Part shown: positions 34,887-48,071 of the stretch, one piece after another
How positions within the stretch are numbered: position 1 is the first letter of the stretch
Layout of the letters: the number at the start of each line of letters is the position of its first letter
Origin: Membranipora membranacea
Taxonomy: Eukaryota > Bryozoa > Gymnolaemata > Cheilostomatida > Membraniporidae
Assembly (NCBI GenBank): GCA_914767715.1
Contig: OU612069.1
Coordinates: forward strand, 18,969,387 to 19,033,386
DNA: 64,000 bases
Reading direction: 5' to 3'
Translations under genes and position numbers: made by a program
Notes under the pieces: generated by a model
The model's input: the letters and a program-made list of their open reading frames with translations, nothing else
What the model was told of the DNA's origin: nothing
The model's database searches: none

Positions 34887-37800
34887 ACTATAAATGTCGA
34901 CAAAGACCACTTGACTCCTGATGGATTCAAAGAAATAAGAGAGATTTGCTGTTTACAATTTGAGCATCCAAATATAGTCCACTTTATCGAGGCGATTGCA
35001 GGTAGGGAGACTATGAATTATTACGATCTAAGCATGGAGTATAGTCCCCAATGAAAGCATAACTGTTTCACAAGCAATTATGATAATATACTGGCTAGAC
35101 AAATATATCCAAATGAGATCACTTACATAATAGCTGAGTGAATGTTAACTTGTTTTATGTGGATTATGTGCATTATTGCTGTCTGAGAGTGTTTGGAAAA
35201 TCTTCCCCACGTTGCCTTGTAGCTGAGCGAATGTTAACTTGTTTTATAACTTGCTGCTATTCTTTTGCCTACATTTGCATCTCAAGTTGAACATCTTGAA
35301 CTCAAATTTGATCCATTATAGATGTCAGTAGATACAAAGCACACATTGTCATGCAGTACTGTGGTGATAAAACATTACACAACGTCATACATGATGAAGA
35401 TGAACTTGAAAAAAGATATGACCGAAATTCAAACAACAATAGACGAGGAGGGTTGACAGAGTTGTTTGTAAGTATTTGTTAATTACTGACAACCATGGTA
35501 GCTGAAACTCCTTAATACCACAAAGTTTTTCCTGCTCATAACTTTATTTTGTGCAAGAGCATCAATTTGCTTGGTTTCCATTTGTTGTAATAATGCTAGT
35601 ATGATACATTTAATTATTTTGTAGTCTTGTAGAGTCTTGTTCTGCCTAGCAGATGCTGTCGATTTCATTCACAGTAAAGGAATTGTACACAGAGACATAA
35701 AACCCCCAAACATATTCATGGAAGGGGAGAATAATGATCGACCTAAACTTGGTGATTTTGGAGTGTCTAAACTTATGGATTCAAGGGGGTATGTTGTAGA
35801 AACTTCAAACATCTCAAATAACTGGCAAAACGCTAGCCAATGTGTTGGCTCTGATTGGAGGATGGGGAATAGAAGGGGTCATATGGTACTTTCAGTAACA
35901 GAGCTTTGACGTTGGCATTGCCTTAATTTGGATAAATGGAAGGACTCTTTGAGCTGTCTTTGATCTATTTAAGAAGTTAAGATTTAGTGAGGTAATGCCA
36001 TGGTCGAAGTAACTTTCCTGAAAGTACCTGAGAGTGCTTGGCATTGGCTCTTCTCCTCCCACCCACCAACCAGAGCCAACACATTGGCTAGCAAATTGCC
36101 CACTTTTGTCATGAGCACAAAGGGTAGGGTAGATCTAAGATATGGGAACCATACAGACTGTCCAAAGACTATAATGACTGAGACTCATTGAAACATGTTT
36201 TTGTGGATTTGACAGAACAATATCAGATTTTTTATAGTTACCTTCCTCTCTACTCTGCTTAAATGTTTTTTTGGTTTAAGAGTTTACAATCATTTCACCT
36301 ATTGAGTCAAATACAATTTACCTGCAGGGATACAGGTCTGATACTGACTACAAAATTTAACTCTTCCCGGTGCTATATGAGTCCGGAACTGCAGAGGATG
36401 TTAGATAGTAACAAAACAGCTAAAGACGAAGGCGAGATTCAAGAGCCCAGGAAACTCATTGACAGAGAGCTGTACCCTAAAGCGGATATATTCTCTCTTG
36501 GAGTGACATTTTATGAAATGCTTACAGCTACGTGGTTCCACAACGTATGTAGTAATGGTAGCTATGCCATGTTTTTGTCTGCAGTAATATCATTTTGTTT
36601 ATAGACCCTTTCATAAGGTTTATTCTACCATGTTTATGTTGTGCCTACGATTGTTCGCAGCTGGCGCGATAAACCACTGCACTGACTGCACAATTTGCAT
36701 TTTGAGATCCAATTTGTTTTTTATCTCTGAATATCTCATGATCACAGAAAACTGCCCTGAGCTGGCAAAACACTAGAACTGACCAAAAAAATAAAATTTA
36801 ACTTTTTGCATTACTGGATTTATTTGTAATCATTGGCCTCTGCCCCAAAAATGATTTTGTATCTATGTCTTTCCTGAGCGAGAAATTGAATCACGTTTGA
36901 AAATCTTTTTTTTTCATATACATAGAAATCAGTATGGATTGTCTTAAAAGTGAGCATTTGAGAGACCACCTTCCAAATAATTATTGTTTTGCAGTTAATT
37001 GGGAGGATTTGAAAGTGGCTGAGCATTACATGCTGCTGCTAACCGTTGCGGCTTCTTTATTATCAACCAGTACTGAGTTGCTGTTGTAAACAGTAAACTT
37101 GGTAAAAACTATCACAAATCCTTACTCGTTTTTTGACGAAATATTGCTCTTTCTTACAGCATATTTTTACAAAGATTGATAGCTACATACCTCCGCAAGC
37201 TTCATCGGTCAGTACAGACTCTAATAGACTTATCTCTACGATGCTCGCCTATCGCCCCGAGTGAGTATTTTCAGCTTTCTGTCTCAGTGAGATATTGTGT
37301 TTTATATATTATATATAGCATTCATATTGACACAGAGCCAAAATTTGAAGATGCACACTGAATAGAATCTGTTTATACCCTTCAGGTTTAGCACTAGTCC
37401 AGAGTGATTGCCACAAAATCATCATGGAATTAGAGATTTTAAGCACTTGTTGTTCATATACTTATGTTATTCGGCTTTATGGGCTAAGCGAACAGGTCTG
37501 AGAAGATTGATTGACCCAACTAATGAAATTGAAACAATCATGCTGTGTCAAACTAGTTATTTGCAATGACTTTTTTAATGCATGTTCCAGGTCTCCAAGA
37601 CTTTTTTGTGAGAAGGGAATGCGATATCTAAACCAATTTGATTAGAAGTGTATAATGCCAAGTATACCATGCCAATGAGAGCAGTAGATATGGGTTGGTC
37701 ACAGAGAACTGAAACCTGATCCAACAGCTATAAAAAGATAAAGTTCAATAATTTGGCCAATAAAGTGTCAATCACAAAGTTTCTGGCCATCCTAGAGCAA

Positions 37801-39125
37801 TGAGGGTTCTGAAGAAAAACTGATGATATTACAATCATTCTCAGAATTAGAGATTCAAATTAACTGACTATAAATAATGGATAACTTGACTTTGATGGAA
37901 GGATTTTATTTCCATGACGTTTGTTGTGATTGTGCAATTCCACCAAATTGCGTCACCAATCATGTGATAATAATATGAGATAAAAAATCAGAATTTTTGT
38001 TACTTTTTTGATGGCGATGATATATGTTGCAATAGTTGTGGTCATCCACATAAGTGAAGTTCAACCATCGCATGTTTATTTTGGGCATTACTTGCAAAAA
38101 AGTGTCTTATATCAAGTGTAACCTAACGGAAATAGGTAATGAAAGGTTGCTATGTAGAATTGATGCTTTGATAAACTACTACTGTTCCTTTCATACCAAA
38201 ATAATCTGTGAATGTATTGATACTCTGACTAGCTTGACTTATATCAAGAACAAATGTTGCAAGTAAGTCAAGGCATTCAATGGCTGTGGTGGATCGAAAG
38301 TTGTAATAGTCCTATTATGTGGAACCTTGACCGTAAATTGATGTTTTCACTGCATAATTTTCTTGTTTATATTTCAGAGACAGACCTACAGCGATAAAGG
38401 TATATCAAGATTCACTGAAGGTAAGCTGCAAATGTTAATCACAGCAGTGTGTGTTATTAAGTACGAGGGGAGGGAAGGGGGATGGAGCTCTGGCAAGTCC
38501 ATTTTCTCTATCATTTCCTGGGGAGGGGTCTGAGAGCGGTTTTCATACAGGGCTAAAGTTAAAACCATACAACAGCCTGGAAACCAGGTAGCATACAAAA
38601 CAGTTTTGATGCCAATCTGGTTTGAAAGCTCGAAGCTTGAAGCATTATTAAAAAGCCATCTATCCACATGTACGGTTTCAGGGCTTACATTTCCTCACTT
38701 ATATGGTGGATCAGGTATAGGTTTAGGAAAAACTACATCACTCAAAATAGTCGCAGAATTCTACGGATCTACTCCTGCTCCTCCCTTCAACTTTTTATTG
38801 ACCGATTAAAATGCCGAACAGATTATAATTATTCATATATAAGGTATTAAGTGCTCACTGACAAGTCACAGCGAATCTTAAGGCTCTAGGCTGACTAGCT
38901 ACACTCTTCCTTATATCCCAATATTGTTCCAATGGTTATCCACAAAATGAATGGAAAACTGTGTCTTAAGTAATCAATGAGTAGTTATATCTACCGCTCA
39001 CTTGATTTTTCCATTCATTTGAAAATATGAGCTCGAACCTAAATTCAATTTATTATAAATCTAGGCTCTGCTGATGGGATCAATTTTTTAATTTTCAGAT
39101 TTCAGAAGATCTAGCTGGTAGATGA
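34887..39125 (+). CDS. protein kinase (first of a tandem pair), N-lobe exon missing
   Basis: Seven exons, 34887-35001, 35322-35467, 35625-35788, 36328-36544, 37160-37260, 38378-38420 and 39099-39125 (TGA), with phases 1,0,2,0,2,0, give 270 residues. They hold most of a Ser/Thr-type kinase domain: an alphaC region (FKEIREICCLQFEHPNIVHF, E at the salt-bridge position), hinge IVMQYCG, an unusual Asn/Arg-rich insert (ELEKRYDRNSNNNRRGG), catalytic loop VHRDIKPPNIF, DFGVSK, YMSPE in place of APE, and ADIFSLGVTFYEML. The activation segment and following loop carry a long charged insert (SNKTAKDEGEIQEPRK). The glycine loop and VAIK lysine must lie in an upstream exon that I could not find. An alternative acceptor at 34843 would prepend 14 residues. 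The domain resembles NEK/eIF2-kinase-like branches more than tyrosine kinases, but I cannot assign a subfamily. A polyA signal follows at 39281. Confidence 0.8.
35832..36092. mobile_element. 261-bp inverted-repeat element in a kinase intron
   Basis: The left end GCTAGCCAATGTGTTGGCTC and the right end are exact inverted copies over about 21 bp. A second arm (GTACTTTCAG facing CTGAAAGTAC) lies further in. It lies wholly in the intron between the third and fourth kinase exons. Flanks (GGCAAAAC and AAATTGCC) give no clear duplication. Confidence 0.65.
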
Positions 39126-39280
39126 GGTTATGAAGATACAACAGCAGATTATATTCATCAAATTGTGGATGATGACACATTCTTTTTTATCTTACACATG
39201 GAAACAAAAAACTCCCCAGGAGTTAGCCAAGCTTGGAACCATATTTTTTATTATGGTAATTTGATCGATCCGTGAGTTTT

Positions 39281-39286
39281 AATAAA
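39281..39286 (+). promoter_or_regulatory. polyadenylation signal AATAAA of the first kinase gene
   Basis: AATAAA lies 155 bp after the TGA of the first kinase, followed by a T-rich stretch. It supports termination of that gene before the second kinase, rather than a single double-kinase transcript. The sequence 39287-40535 contains no supported exon; it may hold the promoter and a 5' untranslated exon of the second kinase. Confidence 0.5.
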
Positions 39287-40535
39287 ATTCATTTGTTTGC
39301 ATGATACACTTGTCCCGGTATTTTTGAAATTCAGACAATTACCTCAGTTGAGAGGCTGAGATTCAATCTCATTTCTCAATATAAAGGTCTGCATCATTTT
39401 CTGATCAATTTTATTCTCATACTCCATTTGTCTGCTCAAAATAAATTAATAGACAATTCCCAACTTGCTTACCACCACTTATCTCACCAAAGTGTCAACA
39501 AATCCAAACTTTGTTTTGCTTCATAGTTGACCTTATCTTTTTGATGCTGTTGTTACTGGCCGATCCAGGGTACCTCATGCTGATGACGCAGGATTCACCA
39601 CAAGGTATTTCTAACTATATAGTTATGGCAAACAACTTGATTACAGAAGTACAAAAAAGTACTTTGCATCTTGTCGTTTTGCATAGAACTTGAAACAAGG
39701 AGTATCAATCATCTCGTGGTAAGATCTATATAAATAACAGCTATTTCGCAGTCATAATATTTGGCAATGTAAATTTGTGGTTTATCTTTTTGCTAACCAG
39801 AAAAATTCCCTAATGTTAAATTGCACCAGAAGGGTAAGACCCCTATAAGTCAAAATATTTGGCAAAAAACCGAAAATAGGAAGCTGCAAAAAATGCAAAT
39901 TGTAAACAATCTCCAATAATAAAGTACCGATGACTTGTGTTTGGAAGACAAGATCAGATAGCTACATGAGCCCAGGAAATAAGGTGGGTTTTTTACGAGG
40001 CTCCAGTACAGTTAGTTCAATTCAAGCTTAGCTGGCACAGGAGGTATGTAGACTTTTCTTCTAGATTTTGAAAAATCTTTGGTTTCTTGGTTTCTCTTCA
40101 GCCTATAAAATTGCATTGATGCTCTAGGAATTTTTACTATGTCAAGAGCATACTTGAAGTGTTCTTCTCATTGAACACAGTGCCAATAACTCTAAATTAT
40201 GAAGTTATTGATATTTTTAAGTGATAGTCTGTCCTTCCCATGGCTGTTGCAGTCTGATGTCTACTTCCATATTCTAATCAAGTTGCCATCATAACTTGAA
40301 TCCTCATATCATTTTCTATTTACAGTATAATAAAAAAATATTACATTGTTGAGGGTGAGGTGCAATACATTTTACTCTCTACTTAATGGACTGTGTGAAA
40401 TCTCTATATTTTTCTTCCACACCATCAATTTTTTTCTAGTTAGGTCGGTCAATTCTAGGGTATATTCAAGATTACTGAAGAAACTTGTCAATATAACATA
40501 ACATCGTTGCATGTATTTTTTGTACAATAGCGACA

Positions 40536-43500
40536 ATGGCATTGCCAAATAATGTGATAACACTGAGCTGTACAAATCTTCACTGCAAATGGCAATGCAA
40601 CAACTGGTTCGAAGGGGTGAATCAAACATTATATTGTCTGAAGTGTGGAACACCGATGATGATACCAATCAATGTAGTTACACTGAGCTGCCCGAAACCT
40701 CAATGCAAATGGCAGTACAACAACTGGCCTGACGCGGAAAACCAAAAGCTATATTGCATGAAGTGTGGAACACCGTTGCTGCATATGAACACGTGAGTGT
40801 AAATTTAAACGCCTGCCAATAAAGCCTTTTATTGTGTGTTAAATATAGATGGGGACACAATTTTTGAAAATATCCTCTTCCCCCAACTTTGAATGGGTAT
40901 ATTCCTGGATCGGTCGATCAGTAGCGAATTTTATTTTGTGATAAAGAGTAAGCATCAAACAGCTATACAATTTATCAAAAAAATGTTTCGGATACTCCTT
41001 TGCGTTTCCTGTGTCTGTTGGTAAAGTGAAATAGTAGGAATCTGTTTGCATTTTTTTAAACCCAATTTCTCAATGTGTATTATTTCAATAATTATTTCAA
41101 AGGGCTTCTGTGATGCACCAGACCCCAACACCCGCTAAACAAAAGGAAGCTGATATACGCAAGGCAATAAGAAGGTATGTTTTCACAAAAAAAGCAAGAA
41201 TCAATATTTGCCCCTCCTACTTGTTGGAAATCAATCAGTAGTCGAGTACAAAAAGCCAAACATTGTGACACAAAGTCTTCACCAACTTGATTTTGTTTGC
41301 TTCGCTAGAAAATGAACTGATTATTTCGTTATTTCAGGTCTGCTGGTAAAGGATCTTGGGGTGCTTTTGACGGATACATTCAACAAAGCCCGTCAGGTAG
41401 GTGATATTGAGGGTTTATGAGTTGATACATCTTAATTTGCCTTGTGTCCAGCAACGAGAAGGTGTAGAAATCTGATGCTCATGTTCTTGTAGATCCTTGA
41501 CTAAATTGTAATCATATAATATAAGAAATTATTGACCATATGAACAATAATATTCAAGGCATATTGAGCTTCTGATCCAAATATATGGTTCTTATGATTG
41601 GTCTTCCGATTTTGCAATAAATATTTGACCTCCTGGCCTGTATTTATCATTACCATTGATATAATTTTAATTATCATTATTATGCAGCTGCACCTCAGAT
41701 CAAGGAATATAACTTCAAAGGCGACTTTGAAAATTTGGAAAAAATAAGCAGTGGTGCTTATGGCGAGGTGTTCAAGGCAAACCAAAAAAGCGAGGGAGGC
41801 AGGCTTGTGGCAATCAAGGTATCTTCCATTTGATATATATCTGTGGTCTCCATAACAATAATATTAATTGATGACTCTTTTTTTTACAAATTTAGTATCA
41901 TTTGAGCTACAGCCACATACCGCTCTATAGAATAAGAGGCCCAACTTCAACTGTGAGCGCAACCATACAAAGGTTTTTTGGATGAAGAAATGCAACATTA
42001 TACAAAACATGCCTTGCTATTTTGCAGCGAGTGCGTCTGAACCCTAATGGGCGACACCCGAAGACCGAAGCGAAGATTCTTAAAGAGGTCAAGGGAGGAG
42101 AAAGAATTGTCAGATACTTCTCAGAATATATGAGTAGGTTAATCATTATGTAATACTATATTTTGATTGACCCTATTTGATTTAAGAGTAAGATTTTAGA
42201 AAGCATGACGGTGACCATCCTGAGCTTTTGAGATTTGTTCAGTCAAACACTCTTTCTTTCAAGACAAGCATTGTTTTTTGTGTGTCATTAACTTAAGCTG
42301 TAACTTCGGTCAGTGACTAGGATTTCTGAACTATCATTGGGTTAAAGTCGACTTGCTAAGTCTCTTGAAGCTTAGCAGCTGTTGCCTTGTGGTGGTGATG
42401 CCTTATTCAAGGTTCCATGAGCTCGGCTAGATCTAGATTTTGGTGTCTCTTTGTAGCTGAAAATTCGTTATATATTGTGACAGAGTATTGCAGTGGTGGA
42501 AGCCTAGCTGTCCAATTGGCAACTCCTGAACGAATCTTGGACATCAAGGTAACTGATAAAACAATGTAACATGTATGGTAAATCATCAAACAACTCCCTT
42601 ACCATTGATATATGTTACGTAATGCAGGGTATAAAACATCGCTGGAATATGAACTTCTTCCCGGCTCAGCCTAATTGTACTGAAACTTTAATGCACAAGT
42701 AATTAATTGGATCTAAATTTGATAATACTTTTTTAACAAATATTTTATTCCATTTCAGCTTTGGTGGTGGTTCAGCCAGATTGTAAACGGCCTGAATTTT
42801 TTACACAATATACCCTGTGTTCATAGAGATTTGAAGCCAGCAAACATACTCATTGATTCTCAAGATCGACTGAAGATTGGTGACTTTGGATTATCAAAGA
42901 TTTTGGCCGAGTAAGTAGTTACATTGTCTAATAGCAGCTAATCAAGCAGAATAACCAATAGATCAAACTAAGTGTTGACCAGAAGAACAAAAAAGTCTCC
43001 ATGGCTATGTCAATTGAAACTTCGTCTTATACAATTCTGCTAGGTTCATACTGATTTACAAATTTACACGATTAACTGTGACATGAGTTGTTTTTGCCAT
43101 CTCAAAGACCCCAATGTCTAGGAACTCTTGACTGCTGTTGCCACTATCATTTCCGTTAGACACACACATACCACAATGACATGGCCTACAAAGATCCATT
43201 CAAGCTGATAATTTTTGATAATTGTTTGGCAAATGAAGTGGCTATCAGAAGAAGTCTGTCACTTCATTCACTCATCACTGTCAACCAATTACTCCACATC
43301 CCTTGTTTTCTGTTGTTTCATCGTAGCATAATGGCAGACTGTATATTTTACAGCTGCCATTCTAACCACCATCAAATACACTTTGACTGATGACCTAGGC
43401 ATTCTTAGCTGTCAAGTTCACATGAATGCAATTCTTCAAAAATTTGCTGAAACACAATTATTGGTCAATCTCTTGAGCTTATACTTTTAGAAACACATGT

Positions 43501-45793
43501 CCTGTCCACTCACAACATTATCCTCTATATTCAGAGTTGCGGTTGTTGTTTTAGGTACCATCCATTCACTTCTACACAGGCGGGGACTGCTGAATACATG
43601 GCACCAGAGATTCTCAGGCGTGACAATAATAAACCCTATGGTGTCAAGGCAGATATGTGGTCACTTGGGGTCATCTTATACCTGATGGCCTGTAAAAAGT
43701 TTCCGGTAGGAGCACTTACATCATAAATGTGCTAAACAAGCTGGTTCCAATTATCATTACATTGAGAGTCATCATTCTCAATATTCAGTTGATGATATGC
43801 CCTTGTGCAGGCTGACCAGCTTCATACAGAGAAGAGCCATTCTAGCTTTGACATGCTGCAAGTATATCTGAATTTCTATGTATTCCGCAGAGGGGATGAA
43901 TTTGAAGGTTTTGCTGGTTTTTTATGTCTACAGTTGTCTACGCCAAATTATATATGACAATATACTGGTTTGGCAAGTGCAAGGCCTTTTCCTTGAAGGG
44001 TCCTTTTGGGGTAACCCTGGATGGTACTGGCTCTTGCCAGATAGGGCTGACTTTGGTTTGGTTTCTGTGGTCATTAAATCCGCTCTGGGCGCCATTTATT
44101 CCATATAGTTTTAAGGAACGTTCGTTGATCAGCCTGCAAAATTGTATCCGCAATCTCTTATGATGTGGTAGTATAAAGGGAATATTGCATTTTTAGTTTC
44201 GAGGAGAATTCTGGCTGCACGACACGCTATATCCTCCTAAACACCTGGAAAGGGATTTGCAGGGACGTTCTGCTGACGTACATACAGCATGCGAACTACT
44301 TCTAAAACTCAATCCAGAGTAAGTTTGAAACTTAAACATGGACAACCTTGCCCATGAAGTATGTTAAAGTTGTGCCTCCCCATATTTGGTATAATTTTGA
44401 AGGTCTCAGTCTTATTAAGAGCACCATAACAGAATTTTAAATAGCCTAAGGACACAGCTGAAACCATTTGCTTCACTAAAATGAAAATTATTCTCAACTT
44501 TTCTCAACCACTAAGGTTGTCTCCTCTTTATCACTCTATAACGTATATATATGTATGAGATACAAAAATTTCTGATCATGGTGCCCTGAAGTTGGAGGAA
44601 GTCTTTGAAAAATATGATAAACGGCATGTGATTGGGCTATTTTTTACCAAAGCAAATATCACAATCCCAAAAGCGCTTCTATAACTTTAAACTTTATGGT
44701 TGAAAATATCTGTAATTTGATACTTATGATTTAGCCATTTATTCTTTGTCACCAGTCACCATCTCTTAAGAGGAGGCAATGAGAATGTGACTTGAAGGTC
44801 ATATTTTTATCTTTGAAGGGAGAGAATATCTGCTGAAAATCTGGGCATCCAATTATGTTTATACCAGAAAGAAAGTGAGTACTATGATATAGCAAATGGA
44901 ATAAAAAGTAAACCGAAATTCTTTCACTTGCCCCTTCTATGCATACTTGGCAATATTGTTTGGAGCCAGGAGTGTTCAAATGGATAAGGGTATGCAATCT
45001 GAAATGTCGAAGCTCATTTCTGGCGCAAGAAGTCATCCCTGATTTATTACTGGTCCATTCATACTAGCTAACCTTATGGCGTAAGAGTAAATATACTAGA
45101 AGAACGCTGTGTGCTTCTACACCCCATATGCAGTAAAAAGGGAACCCTCTCCATCTTTGAGTAGAGTAGGTTGGTTTTCTGGCGGGTGTTGGTATGAGTA
45201 CAATGGGTCACAGGACAGCCACCAAGAGAAGATAATTCTCTCTGCTTCAATTTATGCGGAATATGAAGAAATGAAACCACAACCTTTTTAAAAATCTTCC
45301 TATATATAATCCGAAGCTGACCTTTATAACTACTTACTTAACTTTCCTTGTAGTGTGAAATCAAATCAAATTTTCTAACACAAGTTTTGAGTCCTTAGTT
45401 TGAGTTGCTAACTATGCTATTTGCTACGCGCAAAGATATTTCTCTGGCTTCCGACACAGTTATGAATCTGATATTATTTTATACTGACAAGTTCGGAGAA
45501 AGTGTGCATCACAATACTGAAAACTCTATTCAATAACTATGCAGATTCTTGGTATCACTCCAAGTTCAGCTAAAGGCTCTTTGCTAGCCAGGAATATCTT
45601 AGGTAAAATTGGAGTATTGAAACCTCCTTCTACCTTTAATATTGTGGTACGAATAAATTGAGACTTGATTATCCACATAAAAGCCAGATTCAGTGAAATG
45701 ATACTTAAGTTTGACCTTTCTAAAATAATATCTATTTCAGTTGGAAACCAATGCCTAGAATTTGAGTTGAGAGCAGCCAATAACCCGTACTAA
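40536..45793 (+). CDS. double zinc-ribbon protein kinase, complete
   Basis: Eleven exons close exactly to 417 codons (416 residues): 40536-40792, 41103-41174, 41338-41396, 41688-41818, 42028-42133, 42457-42548, 42759-42910, 43555-43705, 44197-44318, 44819-44874 and 45741-45793 (TAA). The start is the first ATG after a CAATAG acceptor, so a 5' untranslated exon is likely. Residues 12-37 and 52-77 are two tandem zinc ribbons, C-x4-C-x16-C-x2-C, each with the same KWQ-x-NNW and LYC-x-KCGTP motifs. A basic linker follows. The kinase domain spans about 139-400: glycine loop SSGAYGEVF (151-158), VAIK lysine 173, alphaC Glu 187, HRDLKPAN (261-268), DFG (281-283), MAPE (305-308) and ADMWSLG (322-328). 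All catalytic residues are present, so it should be active on Ser/Thr. The subfamily is not recognised. A GTAAGC donor just after the stop suggests a 3' untranslated intron. Confidence 0.85.
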
Positions 45794-46017
45794 AGGTAAG
45801 CAGTGTTATAAATTAATTATACTAAACCTAGAAAGGACACTAAAGGGTGCATTGGCAATGTGGCAATGTGGCACTGAGGCATTTAATCATGGATGATGGT
45901 TTGAAATTAAATTGTGTAGTAGCATCAGCATTATTGTTGACACGCAGTCCACACACCAGGTTTTTTTTATTGATAGCTCAATCAATATCTGTTGAGTTTG
46001 GAGTTTTAAAATTATAA

Positions 46018-46522
46018 TAGAGAGTTTTCTGGGCTCTTATTTTTGCCTCAATTTGGAGTTGTCCTCTCTCCAGTTTGGTACTTTTCACCCAAGCCGCATA
46101 GGAAAAACATGCTGAAAGAGGGTTATATCGAAAACCGCTTATGTTAGGATAAAAATGTTTGTTGATTCAGAGTCTGCACCATTGAAAATCCTGGGAGACA
46201 GGGTTTATAAATCATTGGAGGCTTGAATGTTGATCAATCTTAATTTTAGTGACGAAACTCATGAAAGATTCTGCCAAATTGTCCGCAAAACAGACAGAAA
46301 ATGCTATAATTGACTATCCAAATAATATAATTATTTCCCAAACTATGTCCATATGAGTTTTCAATGTTCTAAATCAAAAATAGTTTTTATGCTATTACAA
46401 GCGGTTTTCAAGATAACCCTCTTTTCAGCACGTTTTTCCTATGCAGAGTGGGTTAAAAGTACGAAACTGGAGAGAGGATAACTCCCAATTGAGGCCTAAA
46501 TCAGAGCTCAGAAAACTGTCTA
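46018..46522. mobile_element. 501-bp TIR element with about 120-bp inverted ends
   Basis: The left arm 46020-46140 and right arm 46400-46520 are inverted copies: GAGAGTTTTCTGGGCTCT and (complement) GACAGTTTTCTGAGCTCT at the tips, then GTCCTCTCTCCAGTTTGGTA and ATCCTCTCTCCAGTTTCGTA, then AGGAAAAACATGCTGAAAG. The flanking TA (46018-46019 and 46521-46522) suggests a Tc1/mariner-type duplication. No ORF of note is present. It lies downstream of the second kinase gene. Confidence 0.75.
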
Positions 46523-48071
46523 TAGATTAAAAAGCCTGTTAGGAACATTTTAATATTAATTTCCAGCAAAAATTATTTCGAAGACACAATTACATCAAAT
46601 TAATAACAAGATAATGGTTGTTGCGAAGCAATTTTCAAACTCAAAATACAATCAAAATTTATTGAATTATTGAAAAAAGACCTTGACTGCGAGCAGTAAA
46701 TCAATGATGGCATCAACACCTCTGTACAATCCTATGTTGTGACTTCACCCACAATTAAGTGCCCCGCATCAGCTGTACATGGTGTCCTGTCTATTTTCGT
46801 TATCAAGTCTATGGTTTGCGAATATTTTTCTGAAGTCACTGCTATTAAATACTAGCTCTTCCATGAATTTAAAAAAGGTTTCACAAGAAAAGGCAATTCT
46901 AATACTCTATCAACTGTTTTATATTATGCGCAACCATTACAACAGTCGCCTACCAAGTAAATTCATGCTTCTAATACCTACTTAAATTGATATTCGTAAT
47001 TAACATTGTGTAGAATTAGCCAAAGCTTTCATAACTCAGATTGGTTGCTCAAAGTTTACTAGCGATCTTAATGCATATCATGTACAACAGCTGATTTGTT
47101 TTTTTTTGTAGAACTATTGTCAAATACCTTCTGGAAACTCATATGGATAGTAGATTCCTTGCTTTAGACCTTCTATTGGATTACAATAAAGAAGTCATGC
47201 GACCTTTACAATCTGGTTACTTAGTTGCAAGAAAGGATCGGTGTTTCTTTATTTATCATCTCTCAATCATGAAAATTTTGAGGGAAAATTTGCAAACACA
47301 GTGAGCATATCAGTGACTTATTGGCGCTCTTTGTGATCAGAGATCACTTTATAATTTTGTCACATTACAACTTTGATAAGATCCAATTCATTTATGTGGA
47401 TGAACTGCTGGATTTCTTATTACATTTAGGATATGCTGTATTTAGTAGTTTTTAATGCATAAGACTTTGTATTGATGCCTAGAATAACAACATCAAAGAG
47501 CAGATGCTGGTGAGAATATGTTTGTATTTCTAACAAAATAAAAAATGCATAAGTATAAATTATGTGAACTTGACATAAAAAGTATATAAAAACAGAGGTT
47601 TGGGATATGTAGCCACCATCCCTCAGACTTATGTGTGGATGATTGATGATAAAACATTGCAATGCAATGGTAATAGCAATGAATGACATGATATCTGTCA
47701 ATCTGCAGATATTTTACTACTTCCTTTCGAGTTCCCTGATGTTGTACAAGAAGTTGTCTACTCTATGAAACTGGGCAGATAACTCTGGCTCTGTACTGTC
47801 TATCATCATTCAATATATTTTTTTGCGCTTGGTTATTCCCATCAATTTCCTGTTTATGATAGTAGCTTGAATATTATATGAAAAAGGATTTATTTCCCTA
47901 TATGGATGTCTGCCCACTATGTAGTTGATGAATTATCACAAAACACAGATGTGGCAATAAATGGGGTCAGCTGTGAAACTCCTGCGATATTATGACTATG
48001 CACAGTCGCAAAGCACATCTAGGAACAATGTATGATCAGCACAACAGCAAAGAAAGTAGTGGAATTATTAC
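46523..48071. other. intergenic, no gene seen
   Basis: AT-rich spacer between two TIR elements. The open frames present are short and of low complexity. A possible small plus-strand exon at about 47112-47300 (following TTTTTTGTAG) has no recognisable content. Confidence 0.4.

Noticed and set aside
39099-39240. Possible continuation joining the two kinases into one double-kinase protein
   Set aside because: The exon in the correct phase hits TGA at 39123-39125, an AATAAA follows, and the next coding exon begins with its own ATG; two genes are the simpler reading.
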